A program made the translations under genes and the position numbers. A stretch of 64,000 nucleotides of DNA from Mycolicibacterium monacense (GTDB taxonomy: Bacteria > Actinomycetota > Actinomycetes > Mycobacteriales > Mycobacteriaceae), in the NCBI RefSeq assembly GCF_010731575.1, contig NZ_AP022617.1, forward strand, positions 4,402,001 to 4,466,000, given 5' to 3'. Numbering within the stretch: the first letter of the stretch is position 1; the number at the start of each line of letters is the position of its first letter. Below, piece by piece: positions 34,404 through 44,283 of this stretch. The notes beneath the pieces were generated by a model, which saw only the letters and a program-made list of their open reading frames with translations, made no database searches and was not told where the DNA came from.

Positions 34404-35748
34404 ATGGATGACTATTCCGCGACGCAAGTACGAGCCGCACACGCCCCGCACGACGAGCTGCGGCGCGGCGAACGTCCGATCCCGCCCGACCACGACCCGT
34501 TCTACCGGGCCCCGGAGGGCTACGAGCACGCGGAACCGGGCACGGTGTTGCGTTCGCGCGACGTGGAGATCGGATTCCTCGGCCTCGTCGGCCAGCCCGT
34601 GAAAGCCGTCCAGCTGCTGTACCGCACCACGAATCTGCACGAAGAACCGGAAGTCGCCGTGACGACCGTGCTCGTCCCGGCGCAGCGCGAGCCAGACGTC
34701 GCTTATCCGATGCTCTCTTATCAGTGCGCGATCGACGCCGTGGCGTCACGCTGTTTCCCCTCGTTCGCCATGCGGCGCGGCGCGGGACCGATCGGTGCGT
34801 TCACACAAAGCGGAGTACTTGTTGGTGACCGCCGCGCTGGCCGAAGGCTGGGCGGTTTGCGTACCGGATCACGAAGGCTGCCATGGCATGTGGGGCGCTC
34901 CCGTCGAGCCCGGCTACCGCATCCTGGACGGGCTGCGCGCCGCTCAACAATGCGAGCGCTTGGATTTGTCGCCGTCTGCGCCGGTGGGTCTGTGGGGATA
35001 CTCCGGCGGAGGCTTGGCCTCGGCGTGGGCGGCCGAACTGTGTGAGCGATATGCACCGGAGCTCAATATCGTTGGCGCCGTGCTGGGTTCACCTGTCGGC
35101 GACCCGGGGAGTGTGGCGCGCCGCCTCAACGGCAGCTTCTTCGCCGGCCTCGCCGCGCTGATGATCTCCGCACTGACGCAAGTCTTCCCCGGCGCGCAGA
35201 ACGTCGTCGACGAGCACGCGACCGACGAGGGTAAGGCGCTACTCGAGAAGTTGCAGACGATGACGACGGCCCAGGCGGTCTGGCAGTTGCGCAACGTCGA
35301 CATCGGGTCCTACGTCGACATGACGGCCGACGAACTGTGGGACCTGCCCGAAGTGCGCCACATCTTCGACGAGACCAAGCTCGGCAAATCCAGGCCCAAG
35401 CCCCCGGTGCTGGTCATCCAGGCGGTGCACGACGGAATCATCAGCGTCGACGATGTCGATGCACTGGTGGCCGAGTATGAACGCATCGGTGCCGCGGTCA
35501 CCTACCACCGCGACCGGTTCTGCGGTCATCTGCTGTTGCATCCGCTGTCGGCGCCCATGACGCTGAGGTGGCTGCGCGACCGGTTCACCGACCGGCCGGT
35601 CTACGAGCACAAAACACGCACGGTGTGGCCGACGATGTTCAACCCGTCGACGTATTTGGGCATGGTCAAGTTGGGCGTCATCACGGCGAAGGTCGTCCTG
35701 GGGCGCTCCGTCGAACGCCAACCGCTGTCGACGACGGATGCCCCGTAA
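34404..35748 (+). pseudogene. Secretory-lipase-family gene split by a frameshift
   Basis: Frame 3 from ATG 34404 encodes [13 protein letters not shown] through [21 protein letters not shown]. It then leaves the family pattern after GAFTQS. The continuation [20 protein letters not shown], the nucleophile motif GLWGYSGGG and the C-terminal acid/His region (VHDGIISVDD, FCGHLLL) are in frame 1 up to 35748. One extra base near 34808-34815 (in CAAAGCGGAG) explains the break. The intact product would be a roughly 447-residue LIP-family lipase/esterase. It is either a recent pseudogene or a sequencing error. Confidence 0.8.
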
Positions 35749-35759
35749 CCAGGCTCCGC

Positions 35760-36635
35760 TCAATCCGCTTTCGGATGACGATCCCGCGCGAACGCGTTGC
35801 CGTGGGTCGGCTCCGTCGACTCGGACGTGAAGCCGAAGGTACGCAGGAACACCCCCATGAGGACGTCGTACACCGGCGGCGCCAGGCGGTACATCGCGAT
35901 GACGGGCCGGTTGAACACACCCACCTGGCGCTCACTGGAACGCCCGCGATCGGTGGCGCGGACGATCGCCGAAACCACGGACGACGGCCTGACCGCGGTG
36001 GGCGGGACCCGCGGTGCGCGGCCGAAGTAGTTGCTCGCGGTGCCGTAGACCGGGGTGTCGACCGGACCCGGGTAGACACCGTGGATCTTGATGCCCGACA
36101 GGTGGCGATTCTCCTGCCGCAACGTCCTCACCAACCCGTTGAGCGCGAATTTACTTGCCACGTAGGCGGATTGATACGGTGCAGCGGCCGTACCCAGCAG
36201 GGAGCCGATCAGCACCAGATGCCCTCTGCCGCGCTTGTGGAAGTGGGCGAGGGCCGACCTCGCCACGTTCGCCGATCCGATGAGGTTCGTCCGCACGATG
36301 CTGTCGAAGACGCCTGCAGGTACGTCCTCGAACCGGCCGAACGCGGTGATCGCGGCCGACTGCACCACGATGTCGATCCGGCCGAAGTGGCCCTCGGCGA
36401 CGCCGAACAGTTCCTCGACCTCGGCGGCGTCGGCGATATCGGTGGCCTGGACCAGTACGGCCTCGGCGCCCGCCGCGCGGCAGGCGTCCGCGACCCGTTG
36501 TAACGCGTCCTCAGTGCGTGCCGCGAGCACCAGCCGCGCCCCGCGCCCCGCATAGCGAAGGGCCGTCTCCTCGCCGATGCCGCTGGAGGCACCCGTCACC
36601 ACGACCACTTCGGGTGTTGCCGCAGATTCATCCAT
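35760..36635 (-). CDS. Short-chain dehydrogenase/reductase
   Basis: A 291-residue classical SDR: cofactor loop TGASSGIG near residue 14, VQSAAITAFGRF (NNAG equivalent), catalytic Ser in LIGSLLGT, and YVASK holding Tyr and Lys. A C-terminal extension of about 60 residues is hydrophobic (YRLAPPVYDVLMGVFLRTFGF). The substrate is unknown. It is convergent with the lipase gene (11 bp apart) and follows the epimerase-like gene on the same strand. Confidence 0.87.
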   Translation of the reverse strand: MDESAATPEVVVVTGASSGIGEETALRYAGRGARLVLAARTEDALQRVADACRAAGAEAVLVQATDIADAAEVEELFGVAEGHFGRIDIVVQSAAITAFGRFEDVPAGVFDSIVRTNLIGSANVARSALAHFHKRGRGHLVLIGSLLGTAAAPYQSAYVASKFALNGLVRTLRQENRHLSGIKIHGVYPGPVDTPVYGTASNYFGRAPRVPPTAVRPSSVVSAIVRATDRGRSSERQVGVFNRPVIAMYRLAPPVYDVLMGVFLRTFGFTSESTEPTHGNAFARDRHPKAD

Positions 36636-36644
36636 CGTGGGGCA

Positions 36645-38045
36645 TTACCCCCGGGAGCCTGCCGGAACCTCGGCGTTGCTAACGAGTTTCGCTTTTCGTT
36701 GATTGCGTTCGGACATGCGGAGCACCTGCAAGGCGCCGGTGGCGGCAACAGCGGGCCAGCCACCGCGCAGCGTGGCACCGAGGGCAGCCAGGACAGCCAC
36801 CGGCGCGAGCAGTGCGACCGGATCGGCGCGCCGCTCCAGTATCCGGTCCAGCGCCATCGGAGTACCCGTGGCCAGGTTCGACGCCACCACCACGGCATCC
36901 ACGACGCGGGCGCGGCGCATCCCGGCGGCGCGCAGCAACGCCAGCGCGCCCCATGACACCAGGGTGACGTCATGCGCACGATCGACCGCGGCGCGGACGT
37001 CCCTGCGGGGCCGCAGCCGCCACCCCATCGCGGCGCTGGTGCCCACTGCCCCGTCGGCGAGGCCCTCGATCAACTCCCGCGCGCTCTCGGCCGAGGAGCG
37101 CGCCGGCTCCCAGCCCAACGTCCGGCGCGCCTTGGAGGTGTCCATCAGCGGGGTTCTGAACGCCACGTCGTACCACCCGGGGGTCAGCGCCACGACACGG
37201 ACAGCACTCAGGGCCGCGATGAGCGTGCGCACCGCCTGCGGGGGAACGCTGACCGGGCGTGCCCCGACGAGGTCGGCGAGCGCCGCCGTGTCCAGCACAT
37301 CGGCGGCGATGTTGAACGATCCGCGAACCTGCTGCGTGACCATCCGGACCACTGCATCGCCGACGTCGTCGGCGTGGACGAACTGCAGTGCCAGCGGCGC
37401 AGGCACCGGAAGGACGGGGAGCTCCCGTCGACGGAGGAGTTCCAGCACCGACCGTGGCACCAGGGGACCCAGGTACAACGATTTGATCAGCCAGGCGGCT
37501 TCGCGCTGCACCACGACGGTCGGGCGGAACCGCGAGACCGTGACCTCGGGGTGGTCGAGCTCGAACCCGTCCAGGACCTGCTCCACCTTCACCTTGTGCC
37601 GGCTGTAGACCGAGGTGGTCTGGCCTGTCGTGGGCCAATCCTCGGTGACCGGCGGTCCGGATCCGGGCGCGTAGATGCCAAGACTGGACGCGTAGACCAG
37701 CTGCCTCACCCCGGCCGCCGTCATGGCCTTCAGGAGTGCTTGTGTGCCAAGCACATTCGCTCGATAGAGGTAGTGCTCGTCGCGCACCGGATGGACGGCC
37801 AACGCCAGATGGATGACGACGTCCGCGCCTCGCAGAGCGGGTTCCAGGTCCGCGACGGCGCTCGGCGCGGACAGGTCGACGGTGTGCCAGCGCACCCGCT
37901 CGTAGGGCTCACCGTGTGTGGGCGGCCGCCGGCACACTCCCACGACCTCGGCGTCGGGCAGCTGGGACGCCAGCGCGCGCAGCACGCCGGTTCCCACATT
38001 GCCCGACGCCCCGGTCACCACTATTCGCGAAGGCTCTGCTGTCAT
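36645..38045 (-). CDS. NAD(P)-dependent epimerase/dehydratase-like protein with hydrophobic C-terminus
   Basis: A 466-residue extended SDR from ATG at 38045. The Rossmann loop is TGASGNVGTGVLRAL; DVVIHLALAVHP and YASSLGIYAPG provide the substrate-site Ser, and YSRHKVKVE the Tyr-xxx-Lys pair. Residues about 350-466 form a separate membrane-associated region (VTLVSWGALALLRAAGM, LLAPVAVLAALGATL). Sequence upstream of 38045 in the same frame is not similar and overlaps the nitrobindin gene. The sugar or lipid substrate is unknown. Confidence 0.8.
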   Translation of the reverse strand: MTAEPSRIVVTGASGNVGTGVLRALASQLPDAEVVGVCRRPPTHGEPYERVRWHTVDLSAPSAVADLEPALRGADVVIHLALAVHPVRDEHYLYRANVLGTQALLKAMTAAGVRQLVYASSLGIYAPGSGPPVTEDWPTTGQTTSVYSRHKVKVEQVLDGFELDHPEVTVSRFRPTVVVQREAAWLIKSLYLGPLVPRSVLELLRRRELPVLPVPAPLALQFVHADDVGDAVVRMVTQQVRGSFNIAADVLDTAALADLVGARPVSVPPQAVRTLIAALSAVRVVALTPGWYDVAFRTPLMDTSKARRTLGWEPARSSAESARELIEGLADGAVGTSAAMGWRLRPRRDVRAAVDRAHDVTLVSWGALALLRAAGMRRARVVDAVVVASNLATGTPMALDRILERRADPVALLAPVAVLAALGATLRGGWPAVAATGALQVLRMSERNQRKAKLVSNAEVPAGSRG

Positions 38046-38130
38046 GGCGTCCGTTCTCGTCGGATGACGCCGCTTACCCGTGGCGAGGTCCACCAAACCT
38101 CGGCGGGCGCCGTCGGTAATCGGCGCCACG

Positions 38131-38658
38131 ATGAACGCACGCTCGACGTACCCTGGCGACGTGGCCGTCACCATCCCCGAGGTGCACCCCGACCTGACCG
38201 CGCTGGCACCCCTGCTCGGCACGTGGTCCGGCAAGGGTTCGGGTGAGTATCCGACGATCGAACCGTTCGACTACACCGAGGAGATCACGTTCGGCCACAC
38301 CGGCAAGCCGTTCCTCACCTACGTCCAGCGCACGCGCGCTGCAGACGACGGTCGGCCGCTACACGCCGAGACCGGCTACCTGCGCGCGCCCACGCCGAAC
38401 AACGTCGAGTGGATCCTCGCGCATCCGACCGGCATCACCGAGATCCAAGAGGGGCCGTTGACCGCTGACGGTGACACGTTGCGGATGGACCTCATCTCGA
38501 CCGACATCGGCCGAAGCGAGTCCGCGAAAGAGGTTATGGCCGTTGGCCGGTCGATGCAGATCAGCGGCGACACCCTGACATACACCTTGCGGATGGCAGC
38601 GGTGGGACGGCCACTGCAGCACCATTTGTCGGCCGTCCTGCACCGGGTGTCGAGCTAG
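38131..38658 (+). CDS. Nitrobindin-family heme protein (FABP-like, peroxynitrite isomerase type)
   Basis: About 175 residues of a ten-stranded barrel. The family opening [20 protein letters not shown] is clear, and the C-terminal [11 protein letters not shown] supplies the His expected to coordinate heme. Homologues in M. tuberculosis bind heme and scavenge peroxynitrite. Starts at ATG 38131 or GTG 38161; the latter begins just before conserved sequence. It is divergent from the epimerase-like gene. Confidence 0.82.
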   Translation: MNARSTYPGDVAVTIPEVHPDLTALAPLLGTWSGKGSGEYPTIEPFDYTEEITFGHTGKPFLTYVQRTRAADDGRPLHAETGYLRAPTPNNVEWILAHPTGITEIQEGPLTADGDTLRMDLISTDIGRSESAKEVMAVGRSMQISGDTLTYTLRMAAVGRPLQHHLSAVLHRVSS

Positions 38659-38867
38659 CGTACTGACCACGTCCTGGTCGCACCGCCGTCCCATAACAGC
38701 CCGTAAGAGCAACTTCGGCCGGTTAACGATGTTGCCCCCTTTGCAATTTGCTGCCAAATCGGCCTCGTGATGTTGATGGACTGTCCAGTACCGTGGCTCG
38801 GAGTGGCGTGATTGCTCGCGGGGAGGCTGGACGCTCACACTGTCACTGCTCTGGGGATTGACTGCAC

Positions 38868-40367
38868 ATGCGAATTCTTGCCCGCTCCGGCCTGGCTCTT
38901 CTCGTTGCCGTCGGCACCGTTCTGTTGGCTCTCGTCTCGACGGTGACCTTGGTGTTCACGCTTGCAGCGTCGACCTATGTCATCAGGGGAACCGAGTACG
39001 GCGTTCCCTTCTGTTTGCCGTTCTGCCACGGGAATCCCACGCCCGAAGAGCTGGCGATGCCCTACGTCGACGGGACGGTCAACAATCCGCCCGACGGCAT
39101 CGTCGTGGTGGACTACCCGGCGAGCTTCTGGCCGTTCTCCGACGGTTACTTCGTCGACCCCACCTACGACGACGCGGTCGAGCAAGGCGTAAACGCGCTG
39201 CCGCCACCCGGTCAGTTCCAGGACTTGGACGGCAGCGTCATCTTCGGCTACTCGCAGGGCACCCAGGTCGCGACGTTGTACAAGCGAGAATTCAACGAGT
39301 ACTGAGCGAGCGACCCGACAGCCGCGCCCGACGTCACCTTCGTGCTCCTCGGCAACGGCAGCCGCCCGAATGGTGGATTGATGTCGCGGTTCGACGGGGC
39401 CTACATTCCGATCCTCGACGTTTCGTTCATCGGTCCCACCCCGACGACCACGGCGGGGGCGACTCCGGGCGAGATCACGACCTATGACATCGCGCGCCAG
39501 TACGACCTCTTCGCCGACTTCCCGACCAATCCGCTGAATATCCTCGCCGTCGCCAACGCGTTCGCGGGTCAGCTCTTCGTGCACCCTGACTACGGATCCG
39601 TCGACATGAGCCAAGCCGTGTTCCAGGGCACCTACGGCGACACGGCGTACTACCTGATCCCGACCTATCCTCTGCCGCTCCTCATGCCGCTGACCTGGAT
39701 TCCGGTCATCGGCCCCATTGCCGTCGACATGCTGGATCCCGTACTGCGCGTCCTGGTGGAGGCTGGGTACGACCGCACCATCAATCCCGGTGTGCCGACA
39801 CCGGCCAACTTCCTCTACTTGCCCGACCCGGTGACCCTTGGTTCCAGCCTCCTTCACGCGATACCCACAGGACTGACATACGGGACGCAGGACATCCTCC
39901 ATCTGCGCGAACCGGGGACACCGCCGCCCGGCGTGGCCGGGCAGGACGCGTACGGCATCGGCGGTCCGTCGGTGACCCTGCCGAATCAGACGCCCCCGCC
40001 TGCACCCCCCGTCCAAACCGTAGCGGCGCCTTCGACGCCGAAAGTTCCTTCCGCCACGCCGACAACGGCGGTTCCTCTGTCTGACGGCGTGAACGATTCG
40101 GTGATTCCGTCGACGAGCCCGCCGGCGCCAAAGCAGCACATCGTCGACGAGCCGATCGGCGGGTCGTCTTCGAACGGGGCGGTCAAGAGGTCGGCATCAA
40201 CGGCAGATGACGCTCCGGCGGATGCTTCGACCCAATCCCGCCCCAAGAGCTCAGGGACCACCGACCGCCCGAGCGGCGCCGGCAATTCCAACGGCAAGGG
40301 CGGTTCCAGTTCCAGCAGCACCGGAAATTCGAACGGCAAGGGCAGTTCCAGCAGCACCGGCGACTGA
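38868..40367 (+). pseudogene. PE-PPE-domain serine hydrolase interrupted by an in-frame UGA
   Basis: One reading frame covers 38868-40367 (about 499 codons) except for TGA at 39303-39305. The first part has an N-terminal membrane anchor (about 7-37) and the nucleophile motif VIFGYSQGTQVA. After the TGA the domain resumes with DPTAAPDVTFVLLGNGSRPNGG and continues to YGTQDILHLREP, followed by a disordered Pro/Ser/Gly tail. The stop replaces a position where relatives usually have Trp, a TGG-to-TGA change. It is a nonsense-mutated gene, or less likely one expressed by readthrough. GTG at 39342 could restart only a fragment lacking the nucleophile. Confidence 0.75.
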
Positions 40368-40445
40368 GCGACGTCTCCCGCGATGTGGTTCTCACGCGAG
40401 TTGTGACCAGATCCGGGTATCCGAGTTTCGGCTAGGAGGTGTTCG

Positions 40446-40871
40446 GTGAGACGACTGGTGGTGCGAGCAGGAGCAGTGGTGGGTGCCGTCGTCACTTCAG
40501 GATGCGGTTTGACCGGCTCGCCGCCGAGTGAACCGTCCGCGCAGGCGGGCCAGATCACGCTCGACGGTCAGACGCGCGAAACCCGGTCCGTCGAGTGCAG
40601 TCAGATCGAGTGGTCGCTGATGATCGACGCGGGCGCTGAACCTGGCCGGGCCCACGCATATCTGCGCCTCGGAGGTCAGGAGCCGGTAGTCGAGACGGTC
40701 AGCATCGACGACATCGGCCCTGTGAACGGCGTCGCCGGGGGTGATCTGGGCAAGGCCGAGGCCACCCTCGACGACACCATCTACACGATCACAGGCACGG
40801 TGGTCGGACCCGATCCGGCCAACCCCGGACAATCGCAGACAATGCCCTTCGAGATCAAAGCGCCCTGCTGA
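40446..40871 (+). CDS. LpqH (19-kDa antigen)-family lipoprotein
   Basis: A 141-residue lipoprotein. The signal peptide ends in a lipobox VTSGCG, so Cys20 would be lipidated and the protein anchored outside the membrane. The mature part follows the LpqH pattern: QITLDGQTRETRSVECSQIE, then beta segments and a C-terminal PFEIKAPC whose Cys pairs with the internal one. A strong AGGAGGT lies 6 bp before the GTG start. It is probably a cell-wall-associated antigen-like protein of unknown biochemical role. Confidence 0.85.
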   Translation: MRRLVVRAGAVVGAVVTSGCGLTGSPPSEPSAQAGQITLDGQTRETRSVECSQIEWSLMIDAGAEPGRAHAYLRLGGQEPVVETVSIDDIGPVNGVAGGDLGKAEATLDDTIYTITGTVVGPDPANPGQSQTMPFEIKAPC

Positions 40872-40890
40872 ACCTCCGGGTTCCGGAGGT
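40872..40890. terminator. Hairpin between convergent genes
   Basis: ACCTCCGG (40872-40879), a 3-base loop, then CCGGAGGT (40883-40890) form a perfect 8-bp stem. It begins one base after the lpqH-like stop and precedes the convergent Thr-rich gene's stop. There is no T-run, as is common for mycobacterial terminators. Confidence 0.55.
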
Positions 40891-40897
40891 GTAGCGA

Positions 40898-41344
40898 CTA
40901 CGGCGCCGGTGGCGGAGCCGTCACCGTCACCGTTGTCGTGCTGACGGTGGTGCTCGTGGTCGTGCTGGTGACGACGCTGGTCGACGTGCTCGGCTCGGCC
41001 GTCGTGGTGGGCGGCGGCGTGCTGGTCTCGGTGATCGTCACCGTCTCGGTCTCGGTCTGAGTCGTCCCCGGCGCCGTCGTCGCGGTCGTCGCCGTCGGGG
41101 TGATCGGCGTGAGCGTGGTCGTCGGGGTGGTGTCCGCCTCGTCTGAACTCGAGCCGAAGACCGCCCAGACGAGCAGCACCAGAACCAGCGTCAGCAGGAC
41201 TCCTGCGGCGAACATCGCCGCCGGTGTCCGGTACCACGGAACCGGTTCCTCCGGAGGTGGACCCGGCGGCCGACGCTGCCCGCCGTACCCGTCCGGAGGG
41301 TCGGAGTAGTAGCCGCGGTCATCCGGCGGGCCGTAGTTCGACAT
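40898..41344 (-). CDS. Thr-rich single-pass membrane protein (Rv0314c-like)
   Basis: A 148-residue protein with a cytoplasmic Pro/Gly/Tyr-rich N-terminus (about 1-38), one membrane helix (about 42-66, MFAAGVLLTLVLVLLVWAVF) and an outer tail that is almost entirely Thr, Ser and Pro. The tail is probably disordered and possibly mannosylated. The position beside the GH16 gene mirrors the order in M. tuberculosis. The function is unknown. Confidence 0.75.
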   Translation of the reverse strand: MSNYGPPDDRGYYSDPPDGYGGQRRPPGPPPEEPVPWYRTPAAMFAAGVLLTLVLVLLVWAVFGSSSDEADTTPTTTLTPITPTATTATTAPGTTQTETETVTITETSTPPPTTTAEPSTSTSVVTSTTTSTTVSTTTVTVTAPPPAP

Positions 41345-41374
41345 GAGACTCCGATGCTGGTTCGAACGCTGCTG

Positions 41375-42226
41375 TTAGAAGACCCGGATCCAGTCGATCA
41401 GCATCTCCGCGGGGTAGTTGCCGCCGGCCGGCTCGCGACCGCCGGAGCCGCCGACGGCGATGTTGAAGACCGGGGCCATCGTGTAGCCGGGGTCGTTGAA
41501 CGGCCATTCCGGCAGGGAGTTCGCCAGCACGGTGAAGAACGGCTCCATCCCCGGCTGGTAGTCCTTCCAGAAGTACATGCCTTGCGGCTGCCAGGTCATC
41601 CGCCAGGTGTGCCAGTCACTGTCGACGGGGTGTTTGTGGGTCTGGAACTGCGTGCCGTCCAACCGCGCGTGCACGGTGGTGCCCGAGGGCCAGTCCCGGT
41701 TGCCGTACCACTCCACGAGGTCGACCTCGCCGCCGCGCACCGGGTTGTCGTTGATCAACCAGAACGCCGGCCACGCGCCGTCGGTCAGACAGTTGAGCTT
41801 GATGCGGGCTTCCCACGTCGTCCCGACACCGCCGCGCCAGTTGCCGATGACCTTCCCGCTGGCGTACTTCTCCTGGATGTTCGCACCGGGGCCGCGGGTG
41901 GCCCGGATGACCAGGTTGCCCGCCCCGTCCTGGAAGACGTGCTCCTGATCGGTGACGTAGCGGCCCATGTTGAAGGGCTTGTCCCATTCGACGGGGTTCC
42001 GGATGGTCTCCCTGGCCGGGACGATGAACCACGACGCGGGGTTCGGCGGCGCCCCTGCCGGTCCGTTGAACTCGTCTGAGAACAGGAGACCGGGTACGCC
42101 GGCCTCGGGAACACCCGGTCCGGGCGGCGTATCACCGATCACCGGTTGGGCACCGGCCTTGGCAACCGGTAGCGCGGCAGCCGCCACACCGACCCCGAAC
42201 ATCAACATTGCACTCCGACGATCCAT
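41375..42226 (-). CDS. Secreted GH16 endo-beta-1,3-glucanase-like protein (Rv0315-like)
   Basis: A 283-residue exported glycoside hydrolase. The N-terminus MDRRSAMLMFGVGVAAAALP resembles a Tat signal. The GH16 catalytic motif reads GGEVDLVEWYG, providing nucleophile Glu, helper Asp and acid/base Glu. Flanking features WEARIKL, GAWPAFWL and FNIAVGG are typical. It would cleave beta-1,3-glucans outside the cell; the M. tuberculosis protein is known mainly as a secreted antigen. ATG at 42226 is chosen because the signal begins there. Confidence 0.87.
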   Translation of the reverse strand: MDRRSAMLMFGVGVAAAALPVAKAGAQPVIGDTPPGPGVPEAGVPGLLFSDEFNGPAGAPPNPASWFIVPARETIRNPVEWDKPFNMGRYVTDQEHVFQDGAGNLVIRATRGPGANIQEKYASGKVIGNWRGGVGTTWEARIKLNCLTDGAWPAFWLINDNPVRGGEVDLVEWYGNRDWPSGTTVHARLDGTQFQTHKHPVDSDWHTWRMTWQPQGMYFWKDYQPGMEPFFTVLANSLPEWPFNDPGYTMAPVFNIAVGGSGGREPAGGNYPAEMLIDWIRVF

Positions 42227-42308
42227 GTTTGGCACTCCCAAACCGTAAACGGAGCGGCGCCGGTTTCGGGGGCCAAACCCGCCGATGGGCCGTGATTGCT
42301 CTTCTGGT

Positions 42309-43163
42309 TCACGGTGCCGGTGGTGCGGGCGGCGCTCCCATCGGTCGGTTGTAGGCCGATTCCACGATGGGACGCAGCTCGGCGTCCTCCACCACCTTGG
42401 ATTCGTTCGACGTCCACTTCTGCGTGACCACCGGCAGGAAATAGGTCGCCGGTGCGCCGAGGATGTACGTCGCATTCCCCTCGACGAAGGTCTTGTTGCC
42501 GGGATCGTTCAAACCGATGTTGCTGTAATTCGTGTGCACGCTGTTGAGTTCACCCTTACCGCCGACGACCTGTGACGCATTGCGGTTCTTCTTCGCGGTT
42601 TCATTCGACAGGTCGTTGGGGCAGTCCGCGAAATAGTCGTATTGACGGGCGATCACTTTCACCGTGTACGGGGTGTCATCGGGGAAATTGTTTCCCCCGT
42701 AGGCGGCCACACAACCGCTGCCCGGAACATTCGCGCACCCGTTGTACTTGCTCTCCAGATCACCCGTCAGAACGAATTGCACAGTCGCCGGGTCGATGTC
42801 GCTGGTCGGTCCATAACGGCGCAGCCAGTCGTCGGCCACCTGCGCGCCCTGGCTGTGCCCGGCCACGATCTTGGGGCCCGGATAGGCGTGCAGCATCTCG
42901 TTGAGTTTGTCGGCGCCCTTGTGCGTGTTCGTGGCACTCGGGATGTTCGTGTACGGGACCTTGACCTTCACATTCGGTGCGGCGAACAATTCACCACGCA
43001 GCCAATTGGACTTCAATTCGTTGAACGCCGGCGCGAGGGTAAGCACGGTTGCCCCGCCCGGTCCGGGTTGCGCCTGCGATATGTCCGGCGTCACCGCCGT
43101 AGATCCGAAGAGGAGCGCACAAGCGAATAGTGAAGAAATTCCAACACGGCTCGTTGACGACAT
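42309..43163 (-). CDS. Secreted PE-PPE-domain serine hydrolase
   Basis: A 284-residue protein with a signal peptide (about 1-33, SSLFACALLFGSTAVTP) and a PE-PPE alpha/beta-hydrolase domain. The nucleophile elbow is VAGHSQGAQVADDWL. An Asp in VLTGDLESKYNG and a late His in NSVHTNYSNIG complete a plausible triad. Cys pairs include NGCANVPGSGC. It would act on esters of envelope lipids outside the membrane. ATG at 43163 is the start before the signal; upstream codons are shadow sequence. Confidence 0.8.
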   Translation of the reverse strand: MSSTSRVGISSLFACALLFGSTAVTPDISQAQPGPGGATVLTLAPAFNELKSNWLRGELFAAPNVKVKVPYTNIPSATNTHKGADKLNEMLHAYPGPKIVAGHSQGAQVADDWLRRYGPTSDIDPATVQFVLTGDLESKYNGCANVPGSGCVAAYGGNNFPDDTPYTVKVIARQYDYFADCPNDLSNETAKKNRNASQVVGGKGELNSVHTNYSNIGLNDPGNKTFVEGNATYILGAPATYFLPVVTQKWTSNESKVVEDAELRPIVESAYNRPMGAPPAPPAP

Positions 43164-43284
43164 TCCCCGACCCTTCTCGCGGTGTTTGCGGTGCGGAGTC
43201 TGTATAGCGTTCGGCGCAGCGAATATGCGTGCGCGATGCCGAGCCGGCATCGAAACGATGCCGGAAAGTTACTGACAAATATTG

Positions 43285-43304
43285 ACGCAAATTCAGATTT
43301 GCGT
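43285..43304 (-). terminator. Hairpin at the end of the Rv0320-like gene
   Basis: ACGCAAAT (43285-43292), TCAG, ATTTGCGT (43297-43304) form an 8-bp stem that begins at the leftward gene's TAA. On the minus strand the stem is followed by an AT-rich CAATATTTGT, so it may terminate that gene. Confidence 0.5.
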
Positions 43305-43972
43305 TAACGGAAATACGTCTCCGAACCGGTGGGATATCCGCCACCGGTCGTCGTGATGTGCACGTGGTCGAAGTGCCCGTTACCCGACCCGCGCGGACCG
43401 TTGGGCGTGTAGTAGACGCCCCGCCAGATCGCGTCCTGCATGCCGAAGCGCTCGGCGTTCTTGATCACGTACGCGACGATCTGGTTGCCGAGCGCGATGC
43501 CCTCCGCGCTACCCGGGTTCGGGATCATCACGTCGATCGCCAGACCGTTGGGGTGCCACCTGAGGGCGTCGGGCCGCATGCCACCGATCTGCTGGATCTC
43601 GGGGAACACGGCGCTGATGGCACGGGCGGCGAGGATGGTCTTCACCTGCAGACCCCGCTCCGGGGCGACGCCGACCGGCAGCGCCCGGTACGAGGCGCGA
43701 TTGGCCACCTTCCAGTTCGCGACCGACACCGTCTCGCTCGGCGCCACCTTCAGGTCTGCCGGCCCGCCGACCGCACCGGAGGCCACCACCTCCAGGTCGT
43801 ACGGCGGCAGTTGCGGCGGCGGCAGCGGGGCGGGTGCGGCGGCGGTTTGCGCCTCCCGGTGGACGTCGGCACCGGCGGCGAGGACCACGGCCGCTGGGGC
43901 GGCGAGCATGGCCAAAACGAGCGATGACGACGGAATTCGCCGCTGCTCGCTGGGCTTCGAGTGCCTACCCAC
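43304..43972 (-). CDS. Exported protein with M15/VanY-like peptidase motifs (Rv0320-like)
   Basis: A 222-residue protein with a hydrophobic export segment near 17-33. The C-terminal half holds RWHPNGLAIDVMIPN and GNGHFDHVHITTTGGG. The His-x6-Asp pair and the later HVH match the zinc-site layout of M15 D-Ala-D-Ala peptidases and related domains. Peptidoglycan hydrolysis is plausible but not proven. The length agrees with Rv0320. Confidence 0.7.
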   Translation of the reverse strand: MGRHSKPSEQRRIPSSSLVLAMLAAPAAVVLAAGADVHREAQTAAAPAPLPPPQLPPYDLEVVASGAVGGPADLKVAPSETVSVANWKVANRASYRALPVGVAPERGLQVKTILAARAISAVFPEIQQIGGMRPDALRWHPNGLAIDVMIPNPGSAEGIALGNQIVAYVIKNAERFGMQDAIWRGVYYTPNGPRGSGNGHFDHVHITTTGGGYPTGSETYFR

Positions 43973-44064
43973 CCCAGCACTGTACGAAATAACTCGCGTT
44001 ATGTCACGGCATGGTCACGGAAAGGTGACGAACCGGGCGTCAGGGCGCGCCTACCCTCGGACCC

Positions 44065-44283
44065 ATGCGGCCCGCCACTGCGTTGAGTGTCGTCTCGGTG
44101 ATCTTGATCGTCAAAGCCGTCCTGATCGGATGGGTCACCTGGGGACGCGCACAGATGCTCGGCGTCCAATCGTCCGCCGGGCAGGCCGGGCTCACCATCG
44201 CGACCGTCGCTCTGGCGATCGCCCTGGTGTGCGGAGTCGCCGCAGTGGTGCTGCGGCGCCGTGACCGCGGCGAGGACGCCTAG
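44065..44283 (+). CDS. Small two-helix membrane protein
   Basis: A 72-residue protein with two hydrophobic helices (about 6-26 and 42-63) and a short basic C-terminus (RRRDRGEDA). No family is recognised. Its stop overlaps by 3 bp the stop of the convergent gene. Confidence 0.6.
   Translation: MRPATALSVVSVILIVKAVLIGWVTWGRAQMLGVQSSAGQAGLTIATVALAIALVCGVAAVVLRRRDRGEDA

Noticed and set aside
36972..38246. A 424-residue plus-strand frame
   Set aside because: It lies antisense to the epimerase-like gene and is Arg/His/Gly-rich in the way GC-rich shadow frames are.
39303..39305. UGA read as selenocysteine
   Set aside because: The position is usually Trp, the protein is a serine hydrolase with its own nucleophile, and no SECIS-like hairpin or redox context is seen.
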